A stretch of DNA of 64,000 nucleotides from an uncultured Archangium sp. (GTDB lineage Bacteria; Myxococcota; Myxococcia; Myxococcales; Myxococcaceae): assembly GCA_903905455.1 (NCBI GenBank), contig CAIVGN010000072.1:1-64000 (forward strand), read 5' to 3'. The notes under the pieces were generated by a model. The model searched no databases. It had not been told where the DNA came from and was given only the letters and a program-made list of their open reading frames with translations. A program made the position numbers and the translations under genes. Shown one piece after another: positions 1 through 7,314 of the stretch (its first letter is position 1; each line of letters starts with the position of its first letter).

Positions 1-1
1 G

Positions 2-51
2 CACCTGGGTTGGATTTCGAACTCTCCAGCGTTCGTAGAACAACCCGAGTG
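2..51. repeat. 50-bp inverted-repeat element, copy 1
   Basis: Left arm CACCTGGGTTG (2-12) and right arm CAACCCGAGTG (41-51) are inverted repeats with two mismatches, separated by 28 nt. The spacer can pair further through CGAAC (19-23) and GTTCG (31-35). The same arms with the same 28-nt spacing recur at 19688-19737 and 35809-35858. It lies 65 nt beyond the 3' end of the leftward gene ending at 116, so it could act as a terminator, but conserved arm sequence is not needed for that alone. Confidence 0.7.
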
Positions 52-115
52 GTCTTCGAGAGGCGCGCCCGGCGCTCGATGACAGTCCGCCACACCCGCG
101 GCCCCGCGCCGGCCT

Positions 116-392
116 TCACTTCCTCCTGGTCGGCGAAGCCTTGCGCTGCTTCGCCACCTTCAAGCACGCGCCCGCCCGGCAGATCGCGCGCACTCCTTCG
201 AGCGCCTGGGGCGCCTCACACTCCACGGCGTGACAGTCGGTGGGGGCCACGCAGGCGCCCCTGCTCGCGCGGCAGCGCAAGGGGACCAGGCCCACGGCAC
301 CCACAGTTGCTGTCCGCCACCACCGCGCAGTCGGCGTCGCCCCGACACACGGGAGAAGCCGTCAGCGCGAGCACCGCCATGAAGGAGAGCAT
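116..392 (-). pseudogene. Small secreted Cys-rich protein, frameshifted
   Basis: Reading leftward, the start region (ATG at 392 or 380) encodes a short signal-like segment (MLSFMAVLALTASPVC) followed by a Cys-rich stretch, RGDADCAVVADSNCG. After this the open frame loses protein character. The adjacent frame resumes it (VGLVPLRC, CVAPTDCHAVEC, ICRAGACLKV) and stops at 116. Removing one G from the GGG around 303-307 joins the two halves into one ~90-residue protein with evenly spaced cysteines. Myxobacteria carry many such small Cys-rich secreted proteins of unknown role. Either the gene is a recent frameshift mutant or the sequence has a one-base error; I cannot tell which. It follows the ABC operon but has its own start. 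Confidence 0.5.
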
Positions 393-463
393 TGGGGCGT
401 GAGCTGAGAGCTTCAGCGCCGCAGCCGGCGCCCGACCGTGGCCCTGGTGCCCAGCGCGCCCCC

Positions 464-1495
464 TCACCCCTGCCCGTCTCCCCGCTCCGGCGGGGCGAGG
501 GAGAGCGGCTGGGTCGCCAGGTGGCAGGCGGCGACGTGATCGACCGCCAGCTCGGTGGGCTTCGGCGCCTCGACCTTGCACACCGGCAGGGCCGCGGGGC
601 AGCGCGGGTGAAAGCGGCAGCCCGGCGGCGGCGCGTGGAGGCTCGGGGGGCTGCCCTCGAGCGCGCGGGAGATGGTGCGCGGGCCGTCGAGCCGGGGGAA
701 CGACTGCAGCAGGTGCTGCGCGTAGGGGTGCCCCAGGAGGTGCTTGGCGTAGGGGTGGCTGGGCAACCCGCGGAAGGCATCGACCGGGCCTGATTCGACG
801 ACGCGCCCCGCGTACATCACGCTGATGCGGTCGCAGCGCTCGAGCATCAACGGCAGGTCGTGCGAGACGAGCAGCACCGCGAAGCCCATGTCGCGGCGCA
901 GGCGATCGAGCTCGTCGAGGATCTCCGCCTGCACCACCACGTCGAGGGCGGTGGTCGGCTCGTCCATCAACAGCACCTGGGGTTCCAGGGCCAGCGCCAT
1001 GGCGATGACCACGCGCTGGCGCATGCCGCCCGACAGCTCGTGGGGGTACGCGGTGAGCACGCGCCGCGGCAGCGAGACGCGGTCGAGCAGCTTCTTCGCC
1101 CGCTCGCTCGCCTCGTGGGCGTCGCGCACGCCGTGGGCCGCCAGCGCGTCGACGAGCTGCTCTTCGATGCGCAGCACCGGGTTGAGCGCGTCGATCGCGC
1201 CCTGGAAGACGATGGCCATGCGCACCCAGCGCACGGCGTCGAGTTGGCGGGCGCTCATGGCCATCAGGTCGACGCCTTCGAGCAGTACCTGGCCGCCGCT
1301 GATCACCGCCGGGGGCCCGAGCACGCGCAGCAGCGAGCGGGCGAGCGTCGACTTGCCACAGCCCGACTCGCCCACCAGCCCGTGCACCTCGCCGCGCCGC
1401 AGGGTGAGCGAGACGTCGTCGACCACGTGCACGAGGCCCTGCGTCGAGACGTAGTCCACGCTCAAGTTCCGCACGTCGAGCACCGGGGCGCTCAT
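464..1495 (-). CDS. Opp/Dpp-type ABC transporter ATPase (probable beta-glucan oligosaccharide importer)
   Basis: This 343-residue ATPase powers the importer encoded just upstream. Visible motifs are Walker A GESGCGKST (~residues 42-50), signature LSGGMRQR, Walker B VLLMDEPTTALD and the switch histidine in LLVSHDL. The C-terminus has the Opp-type Cys-containing tail (CRFHPRCP, then a third Cys), which in this family often binds an iron-sulfur cluster or metal. The start ATG overlaps the permease stop by 4 nt, giving translational coupling. Opp-type importers usually have two different ATPases; only one is present here, so it may form a homodimer or borrow a partner. The usual HPY...LL motif near the C-terminal tail is duplicated (HPYAKHLLG then HPYAQHLL) by an imperfect ~27-nt tandem repeat. 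Confidence 0.9.
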   Translation of the reverse strand: MSAPVLDVRNLSVDYVSTQGLVHVVDDVSLTLRRGEVHGLVGESGCGKSTLARSLLRVLGPPAVISGGQVLLEGVDLMAMSARQLDAVRWVRMAIVFQGAIDALNPVLRIEEQLVDALAAHGVRDAHEASERAKKLLDRVSLPRRVLTAYPHELSGGMRQRVVIAMALALEPQVLLMDEPTTALDVVVQAEILDELDRLRRDMGFAVLLVSHDLPLMLERCDRISVMYAGRVVESGPVDAFRGLPSHPYAKHLLGHPYAQHLLQSFPRLDGPRTISRALEGSPPSLHAPPPGCRFHPRCPAALPVCKVEAPKPTELAVDHVAACHLATQPLSLAPPERGDGQG

Positions 1496-2427
1496 CGCGG
1501 CACCACCGGGGTCACCATGCCGGGCTGCACGCCCAGGCGCTTCAAGTACACCCGCCACGAGCGCTCCACGCGCAGGGCCGGGTTGGTGGCCTCGTCGACC
1601 GACGTGTTGAGCAGCGAGAGCGCGAAGCCGACCAGCGCGATGCAGGTGCCGGTAGGCACGAAGGTCCACCACGCACCGGTGAGCAGGGCCTGGTCGTTGC
1701 TCGCCCAGTAGAGGTTCGAGCCCCAGGTCACGCTGCCCACGTCGCCCAGGCCGAGGAACTCGAGGCCCACCTGCGCGCCGATGGCGTAGGTGGTGGCGCC
1801 GACCAACTGCGTGAGGAGGATGGGGCCCATGTTGGGGAGCATCTCCACGAAGATGATGCGCCAGTGCGGCTCGCCGCTGACGCGCGCGGCGAGCACGTAG
1901 TCGCGCTCCCGCAACGAGAGCGTCTGCACCCTCAGCACCCGCGCGTTCCACGCCCAGCCCGTGCCCACCAGCACCAGGCCCACGGTGAAGGGCCCCGGCG
2001 GGAGATAGGCGGCGATGACGATGGCCAGGGGCAGCGAGGGCACCACCAGCAGCACGTTGACGGCCAGCGACAGGGCGTCGTCGACGAGCCCACCGAAGTA
2101 GCCCGCGGTGACGCCCACGGCCGCGCCCACCATCACCACCAACAGCCCGACGATCAGCCCGTTGAAGAGCGAGGCCCGGGTGCCGACGATGGTCTGGGCG
2201 AGCACGTCCTGGCCCTGGCCGGTGGTGCCGAAGAGGTGCGCCCACGAGGGCTCGAGGTAGGGGATGGCCACGTAGGCGCCGGCGTCTTCCACGAAGAGCG
2301 GCCCCACCAGCGCCACGCCGAGGAAGAGGCCCAGGATGCCGAGGCCCACCTGCGCCCGGCCGTTGGTCTTGAGCAGCCCGAGCAGCGAGAAGCCACCGGG
2401 GCGAGCGCTGGAGGAAGCGGCGGCCAT
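1492..2427 (-). CDS. Opp/Dpp-type ABC permease (DppC-like)
   Basis: A 311-residue inner-membrane permease with about six hydrophobic segments. It carries the binding-protein-dependent transport signature region (ERDYVLAARVSGEPHWRI) that contacts the ATPase, and a long periplasmic segment after the first helix, as in DppC/OppC. The N-terminal cytoplasmic stretch MAAASSSARPGG matches DppC-type proteins. Start 2427 was chosen because the reading frame before it encodes low-complexity Arg/Gly-rich shadow sequence. It ends 4 nt inside the ATPase gene and follows the first permease after a 2-nt gap. With the glycanase genes in the same operon, the likely substrate is beta-1,3-gluco-oligosaccharide rather than peptide (inference). 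Confidence 0.9.
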   Translation of the reverse strand: MAAASSSARPGGFSLLGLLKTNGRAQVGLGILGLFLGVALVGPLFVEDAGAYVAIPYLEPSWAHLFGTTGQGQDVLAQTIVGTRASLFNGLIVGLLVVMVGAAVGVTAGYFGGLVDDALSLAVNVLLVVPSLPLAIVIAAYLPPGPFTVGLVLVGTGWAWNARVLRVQTLSLRERDYVLAARVSGEPHWRIIFVEMLPNMGPILLTQLVGATTYAIGAQVGLEFLGLGDVGSVTWGSNLYWASNDQALLTGAWWTFVPTGTCIALVGFALSLLNTSVDEATNPALRVERSWRVYLKRLGVQPGMVTPVVPR

Positions 2428-2429
2428 GG

Positions 2430-3413
2430 TCAGGCCTCCCTGCTGCGGGTGCGCGGGTCGATGAAGGTGGTCAGCACGTCGACGACGGCGTTGGCGATGA
2501 GCACCGCGAAGGTGATCATGATGAACAGCCCCTGCATCACGGGGAAGTCCTGCGAGCGCACGGCCTGCACCATCAAGAAGCCCAGGCCGGGGTAGGAGAA
2601 GACGACCTCGGTGAGCAGCGAGCCGCCGAGCACGAAGCCCAACGACATGCCGAGACTGGTGACGTTGGGCAGCAGCGCGTTGCGACCCGCGTAACGCCAC
2701 GCCAGGCGCACCGTGGACAACCCCTTGGCCCGCCCCAGCGCGAGGTACTCGGTGCCCAGCACGGCCACCATCGCGCTGCGCATGCCCATCATCCAGCCGC
2801 CGAGGGTGGCGACGACCACGGTGAAGATCGGCAGGGCCGCGTGGCGCGCCACGTCGGCGATGAAGGTGAAGCTCCACTCGGGCGTCGCGCCGTCGGAGTA
2901 CGCGTGCCGCAGCGGCACCCAGCGCCACTCGAAGCCGAAGAGGAACAGCAGCCCCATGGCCAGCCAGAAGTAGGGGAAGGCGCCGATGAAGGCGAGCGCC
3001 GGCGGGAGCACCGAGTCGAGCACGCCGCCGCGACGCCAGCCCGCGACGATGCCCAGCGCGGTGCCGAGCACGAAGCCGATGATCAACGCCGAGCCGGCCA
3101 CGAGCACCGTCCAGCCCAGGCCCGTCCACACCACCTCGAGCACCGGCGCGGGGAACTGGCTGATGGAGATGCCGAAGTCACCGTGCAGCAGGTCACGCAG
3201 GTAGTGGACGTACTGCAGGGAGAGCGGCCCGTCGGCGATGCCGATGGCCCGGCGCAGGGCGTCGAGCGCCTCGGGGGAGAGCCGCCCCTGGAAGCGCGCG
3301 AACATGGCCCCCGCGGCGTCACCGGGCATCAGCCGGGGGAGGAGGAAGTTGAGGGTCACCGCGAAGAACGCGGCCAGCCCGTAGAAGGCGAGGCGCTTGA
3401 GCAGGAACTTCAT
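2430..3413 (-). CDS. Opp/Dpp-type ABC permease (DppB-like)
   Basis: A 327-residue permease beginning MKFLLKRLAFYG, the usual DppB/OppB opening. It has one N-terminal membrane helix, a periplasmic domain (~residues 30-100), then five more helices. The coupling loop reads EYLALGRAKGLSTVRLAWRYAGRNALLP. The C-terminus ends in the family-typical DVLTTFIDPRTR. Its ATG overlaps the stop of the binding-protein gene by 4 nt (3410-3413), so the four transport genes are translationally coupled. It should pair with the second permease to form the channel. Confidence 0.9.
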   Translation of the reverse strand: MKFLLKRLAFYGLAAFFAVTLNFLLPRLMPGDAAGAMFARFQGRLSPEALDALRRAIGIADGPLSLQYVHYLRDLLHGDFGISISQFPAPVLEVVWTGLGWTVLVAGSALIIGFVLGTALGIVAGWRRGGVLDSVLPPALAFIGAFPYFWLAMGLLFLFGFEWRWVPLRHAYSDGATPEWSFTFIADVARHAALPIFTVVVATLGGWMMGMRSAMVAVLGTEYLALGRAKGLSTVRLAWRYAGRNALLPNVTSLGMSLGFVLGGSLLTEVVFSYPGLGFLMVQAVRSQDFPVMQGLFIMITFAVLIANAVVDVLTTFIDPRTRSREA

Positions 3414-5080
3414 CGGGCCCCCTGGGCGCGCGGCTTGACGGTGGTGAGCATCAGCAGCGCGTCGGGCATCTTGTTGGGCGACAGGGCCGCCCACGGGTTG
3501 GCCGCGTCGGGGAAGCCCTCGAAGCGCCGGGTGTTGAACTCGCCCCACGCGGGGTTGGGGAAGAGGGGGATGGCGGGGGCCTCGTCCACGAAGATCTCCT
3601 GCAGCCGCACCTCCAGCTCGCGCTCGCGGACCGGGTCGGTGGTGCGCTCGATTTCGGCGAAGACCGGCGCCGCGGCCTCGCTGCCGTAGCGGTGCCAGTT
3701 GCCCGCCGCGGGCGTGTCGAGCGGCAGCACCGTCTCGCGGCTCATCAGCCAGCGGTAGAACTCGTAGGGCGCGACGCCTTCGATCGACCAGCCGACGGCG
3801 AGCTCGAAGTCACCCTGCTGCAGCCGCTGGAACCACGTGCCTTCGTCGAGCAGCCGCACCGAGGCGTCGATGCCCACCTTCTTGAGGCCGCGGGCGATGA
3901 CCTGCGCGGCCCGCACCCAGTCCGACCAGCCGTTCACCACGGCGATGGACAGCGACAGCTTCTTGCCGTCGGGGAGCAACCGCTGCCCCTTCGCGTCGCG
4001 CTTGAGGCCCGCGGCGTCGAGCAGGCGGCCGGCCTCCTCGGCGTCGAAGCGAACCCACGTGCCCCGGGCGACCGCGCCCGGGTCGCGCCACTTCTCGTAG
4101 GCCGCCGAGAGGCCGGTGGCGTCGGAGGGCAGCGTGTAGTGCGACATGGCCACGTCGACGATGAGGTTGCGATCGATGGCGAGGCTCAGGGCCTTGCGCA
4201 CCGACACCGAGCCGAAGGGCGCGCGGGTGGTGTTGGCGTAGAGGAAGACGGTGCTCCCCATGGGTGGGAACCAGTAGTGGTGGTGCGTGGGGTCCTTGCG
4301 CACGAAGACGCGCTCGACCGCGGGCACGTAGTTGGCGGCCCAGTCGAGTTCGCCGTCCACCAGCGCGAGGTTCGCCTGGTCGTTGCCGGGGAACGCCGGG
4401 AGCCGGATGGCCTCGATGGCCGGCTTGCCGGGCTGCCAGTAGTGCGGGTTCTTGCCCAGCTCGTAGACCTGGTTCTGGAAGAGCCGCACCTCGGTGAACG
4501 GCCCGGTGGCCACGGGGTTGGGGTTGGTGAAGGCGACCGGGTCTTCGATGGAGGCCCACGCGTGCTTCGGCACCAGGGGCTGGTGGGCGATCCACGGCAG
4601 GCCGGGCACGTAGACCCGCTTGAACTTGAAGAGCACCTCGCCTTCGGGGCCCACGCTGACCTGGTCGAGGAACTTCCACACCGACTTCTGGTCGAGCGCG
4701 GGGAAGCGCTTGATGAGCTCGAAGGTGAAGAGCACGTCTGCGGCGGTGAAGGGCTGCCCGTCGGACCACTGGACGCCTTGCCGCAGGGTGAAGGCGAGGG
4801 TGAGCCCCTCGTCGCGCCAGCCCCAGGCGGTGGCGAGCCACGGCACCCACTCGCCCTTGACCGAGTTGTAGACCCCGAGCGGCTCGTAGATGCCCGCGGC
4901 CGAGGGCCAGCGGCAGCCCGGCATGAGCGGGTTGAAGTTGCGGATCCACGTGGCCTGGGACTGCGAGGCGGTCAGCGTGAGCACCCCGGGCGGGGCCTCC
5001 ACGCGCTCCGAGCGACAGCCTGCGCCGAGGGCGATGGTGAGGAGCGCCCCGATGAACGTGGCGAAGCGGGCGCGGATCAT
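3410..5080 (-). CDS. Oligosaccharide-binding lipoprotein, SBP_bac_5 (Opp/Dpp) family
   Basis: A 556-residue solute-binding lipoprotein. The signal peptide ends in a lipobox (LGAGC, Cys ~22). The rest has the family hallmarks: a core around LRQGVQWSDGQPFTAADVLF, a central ATGPF segment, and RKALSLAIDRNLI. Family members bind peptides, but several bind beta-gluco-oligosaccharides, as in the Thermotoga bgl locus. The neighbours here (GH16 upstream in the same operon, GH81, GH17 and a phosphorylase across the divergent promoter) favour beta-1,3-gluco-oligosaccharides. Many aromatic residues are present, consistent with sugar stacking but not proof. The gene overlaps both neighbours by 4 nt. Confidence 0.88.
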   Translation of the reverse strand: MIRARFATFIGALLTIALGAGCRSERVEAPPGVLTLTASQSQATWIRNFNPLMPGCRWPSAAGIYEPLGVYNSVKGEWVPWLATAWGWRDEGLTLAFTLRQGVQWSDGQPFTAADVLFTFELIKRFPALDQKSVWKFLDQVSVGPEGEVLFKFKRVYVPGLPWIAHQPLVPKHAWASIEDPVAFTNPNPVATGPFTEVRLFQNQVYELGKNPHYWQPGKPAIEAIRLPAFPGNDQANLALVDGELDWAANYVPAVERVFVRKDPTHHHYWFPPMGSTVFLYANTTRAPFGSVSVRKALSLAIDRNLIVDVAMSHYTLPSDATGLSAAYEKWRDPGAVARGTWVRFDAEEAGRLLDAAGLKRDAKGQRLLPDGKKLSLSIAVVNGWSDWVRAAQVIARGLKKVGIDASVRLLDEGTWFQRLQQGDFELAVGWSIEGVAPYEFYRWLMSRETVLPLDTPAAGNWHRYGSEAAAPVFAEIERTTDPVRERELEVRLQEIFVDEAPAIPLFPNPAWGEFNTRRFEGFPDAANPWAALSPNKMPDALLMLTTVKPRAQGAR

Positions 5081-5922
5081 GGGCCCGAGACCCGGGTGTA
5101 CGCGCGCACGTAGTCCACGGTCATCGGCTGCGGGAAGGCGGTGTTCGCGTCGGGCTGCCCGGTGGGGCCCAGGAAGCTGCCGCCCACCGCGAGGTTGAGG
5201 ATGACGAAGAACGGCGAGTCGAACACCCAGGTGCGGCCGCCGCCGACCACGGCGTGCGCGGTCACCGACTGGAAGAGCTGCCCGTCGACGAAGAACGAGA
5301 TCTGCGCGGGGTCCCAGTCCACGCGGAAGACGTGGAAGTCCTGGTCGAAGGAGCCCTCGGGGAGCGTGTACTTCTTACTGATGGCCCCGCCGCCCGAGTA
5401 CTCCGGGCCGTGGAGCGAGCTGACGACGGTCGACGGCTGGTGGCCGCGCAGCTCCAGCACGTCGATTTCCCCGCACCGCGGCCAGGTCACCTCGTTGATG
5501 TCGGCGCCCAGCATCCAGAACGCGGGCCACAGGCCCTTGCCCGCGGGCAACTGGATGCGCGCCTCGAGGCGGCCGTACTCCTGGGTGAAGAGGCGCTGCG
5601 TGGTGAGGCGGCCCGAGGTGTACGCGCGGCCGTCGAGGGCCTCGCGCCGCGCGGTGAGCACGAGGTGGCCCGCGCCGTCGAGCGACACGTTCTCGGGGCG
5701 CGCGGTGTACGTCTCGAGCTCGGCGTTGCCCCAGCCGTCGTTGTTGGGGCCGGCGCCCGTCTCCAGCGCCCACTTCGCCGGGTCGGGCGCGCTGCCCGCC
5801 GCGCCGTCGAACTCGTCGGCCCACGAGAGCGTCCACGCCTCGGGCGGCGCGATGGGCGTACCGTCCTTCGGGCCACAGGCGACCAGGCTGACCACCATCA
5901 CTGCGCCGATGTCTGCTCTCAC
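5077..5922 (-). CDS. GH16 beta-glucanase (laminarinase-type) lipoprotein
   Basis: A 281-residue secreted hydrolase with a short signal peptide and lipobox (SLVACG, Cys ~17). The GH16 core shows the active-site signature GEIDVLEL (~residues 157-164), with the first Glu as nucleophile and the last as acid/base, preceded by the substrate-cleft strand WPAFWMLGADINEVTWP. The Met/Trp-rich GLWPAFWML and the late FFVILNLAVGG strand are typical of bacterial laminarinases. It should cut beta-1,3-glucan or mixed-linkage glucan at the cell surface. It is the first structural gene after the ROK regulator (30 nt gap) and overlaps the binding-protein gene by 4 nt. Confidence 0.92.
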   Translation of the reverse strand: MRADIGAVMVVSLVACGPKDGTPIAPPEAWTLSWADEFDGAAGSAPDPAKWALETGAGPNNDGWGNAELETYTARPENVSLDGAGHLVLTARREALDGRAYTSGRLTTQRLFTQEYGRLEARIQLPAGKGLWPAFWMLGADINEVTWPRCGEIDVLELRGHQPSTVVSSLHGPEYSGGGAISKKYTLPEGSFDQDFHVFRVDWDPAQISFFVDGQLFQSVTAHAVVGGGRTWVFDSPFFVILNLAVGGSFLGPTGQPDANTAFPQPMTVDYVRAYTRVSGP

Positions 5923-5952
5923 GGGGCCCCCTCGTGGCGATTGGTGAAGCGT

Positions 5953-7185
5953 TCAGTTGCCCAGCTGCAGCTTGCGTGGCGCGCCCTTGAAGAAGGCGCT
6001 CGGGTTCTCGAGCGCCTCGTCGAAGATGAGCGTCGCGGCCCCGCGCGCGGTCGAAGACTCACCGAGGCGGCTGGCGAGAATGCGGACGTGCGAGAAGTTC
6101 TCGGAGAAGCAGTGCTTGGCGACGGTCTCGCGCAGCGGCGCGAGGAGCAGGTCGCCGGCCCGCACGATGCCCCCGCCCACCACCACCAGCGCCGGGTTGA
6201 TGAGGTTGAGCAGCATGGCCAGGCCGAGGCCGAGTTGGCGCCCGGCGAAGTCGAGGGTGCTCACCGCGATGGCGTCGCCCGCGAGCGCGGCGTCGATGAG
6301 GTCGTCGAGCTTCTCGAAGGCCGGCCGCTTCCGTCCCCGGGCGGCCTCGCGGGCACGCACGAGGAGGCTGTCGGTGCCCACCAGGGTGTTGAGGCAACCC
6401 CGCAGGCCGCACGAACAGAGCGGCCCGGCGTTGTCGATGGAGAGGTGGCCGATCTCCCCGGCGACGCCGCGCGAGCCCCGGTAGAGCCGGCCGTCGAGCA
6501 GCAGCCCGGCGCCGACGCCGGTGGCCACCTTGATGTACGCGAGATTGTCGAGGTTGACGCCGTGGCCCCAGCGGGCTTCCCACAGCGCGCCGAGGTTCGC
6601 GTCGTTCTCCACCCGCACCGGCACCTCGAAGCGCGACTCGAGCCGGGCGGCGATGTCCACCCCGGCCCAGTGCGGCATGACCACCGGCGAGACGTGACCG
6701 GGGCTGCGCGCGTCCACGGGGCTGGGCACGCCGACGCCGATGCCCACCAACTGCCGGCGCCCGGCGCGCGACTCGGAGAGCACGCGCCCGATGAGCTCTT
6801 CGACCAGGGACAAGGTGCCGTTGGGGTCCTCGCGCGCCTGCCAGGGGCGGTGCTGCCGGGCGAGCACCTCGGCCTGGAGGTTCATCACCACCACCGTCAC
6901 GTGCTTCGCGCCGATGTCCACGCCCACCAGGTGGAACGCCCGGTCGTCGAGCGTGAGCAGCATCGGCCGGCGGCCACCGCCGGAGATGCCTGGCCCCTGC
7001 TCCTTGAGCAACCCCAGCTCGAGCAACCCGTCGACGATGGCGAGCACCGTGGAGCGGGCGAGGCCCAGCCGCCGCGCGAGGTCGGCCTGGGAGATCTGCC
7101 GCTCGGCCTGCACCGTGCGCAGCACCAACGTGATGTTGCGCAGCCTCATGCCTGCGGAGTCTGAGGGCTTTCGCGATTTCGTCAT
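5953..7185 (-). CDS. ROK-family transcriptional repressor
   Basis: A 410-residue protein with an N-terminal winged helix-turn-helix (QISQADLARRLGLARSTVLAIVDGL, ~residues 28-52) and a C-terminal ROK sugar-kinase-like domain. The ROK domain shows VGVDIGAKHVTVVV, the ENDANLGALWEARWG segment, and a zinc motif GH...CSCGLRGC; the residue after the last Cys is LN where LE is usual. Kinase function is therefore doubtful and ligand sensing more likely. I start at 7185 (MTKSRKP) rather than the in-frame ATG at 7221, because an upstream start would put the operator inside the gene. It sits at the head of the transport/GH16 operon and faces the phosphorylase operon, so it probably controls both and itself. 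Confidence 0.88.
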   Translation of the reverse strand: MTKSRKPSDSAGMRLRNITLVLRTVQAERQISQADLARRLGLARSTVLAIVDGLLELGLLKEQGPGISGGGRRPMLLTLDDRAFHLVGVDIGAKHVTVVVMNLQAEVLARQHRPWQAREDPNGTLSLVEELIGRVLSESRAGRRQLVGIGVGVPSPVDARSPGHVSPVVMPHWAGVDIAARLESRFEVPVRVENDANLGALWEARWGHGVNLDNLAYIKVATGVGAGLLLDGRLYRGSRGVAGEIGHLSIDNAGPLCSCGLRGCLNTLVGTDSLLVRAREAARGRKRPAFEKLDDLIDAALAGDAIAVSTLDFAGRQLGLGLAMLLNLINPALVVVGGGIVRAGDLLLAPLRETVAKHCFSENFSHVRILASRLGESSTARGAATLIFDEALENPSAFFKGAPRKLQLGN

Positions 7186-7201
7186 GGTGGGACCACCCTG
7201 C

Positions 7202-7224
7202 TTCGTTCGATCAACGAACAAACA
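7202..7224. promoter_or_regulatory. Putative ROK operator 1
   Basis: GTTCG (7205-7209), ATCAA, CGAAC (7215-7219) is a perfect 5-bp inverted repeat with a 5-nt spacer, followed by AAACA. It can also be read as TTCGTT/AACGAA over 7202-7218. It lies 17 nt upstream of the ROK start. The same core plus right flank recurs at 7295-7314. Confidence 0.65.
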
Positions 7225-7293
7225 CTGAAGAGACCCGGGGCGTCAAGGTTGGCGCTGGACCGCGTCTCCGCCCGGATCGAGGGCCGTTGACTC

Positions 7294-7314
7294 TGTTCGC
7301 CGGTCGAACAAACA
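7294..7314. promoter_or_regulatory. Putative ROK operator 2
   Basis: TGTTCG (7294-7299), CCGGT, CGAACA (7305-7310) is a perfect 6-bp inverted repeat with a 5-nt spacer and the same AAACA right flank as operator 1. It ends directly at the ATG at 7314 of the divergent phosphorylase gene. Two matching operators facing two divergent operons is the normal layout for a shared local repressor. Confidence 0.65.

Noticed and set aside
2-51. Integron attC site
   Set aside because: Folded structure and conserved ends are reminiscent, but attC arms run RYYYAAC ... GTTRRRY while these run GGTTG ... CAACC, the opposite polarity, and no integron integrase is present.
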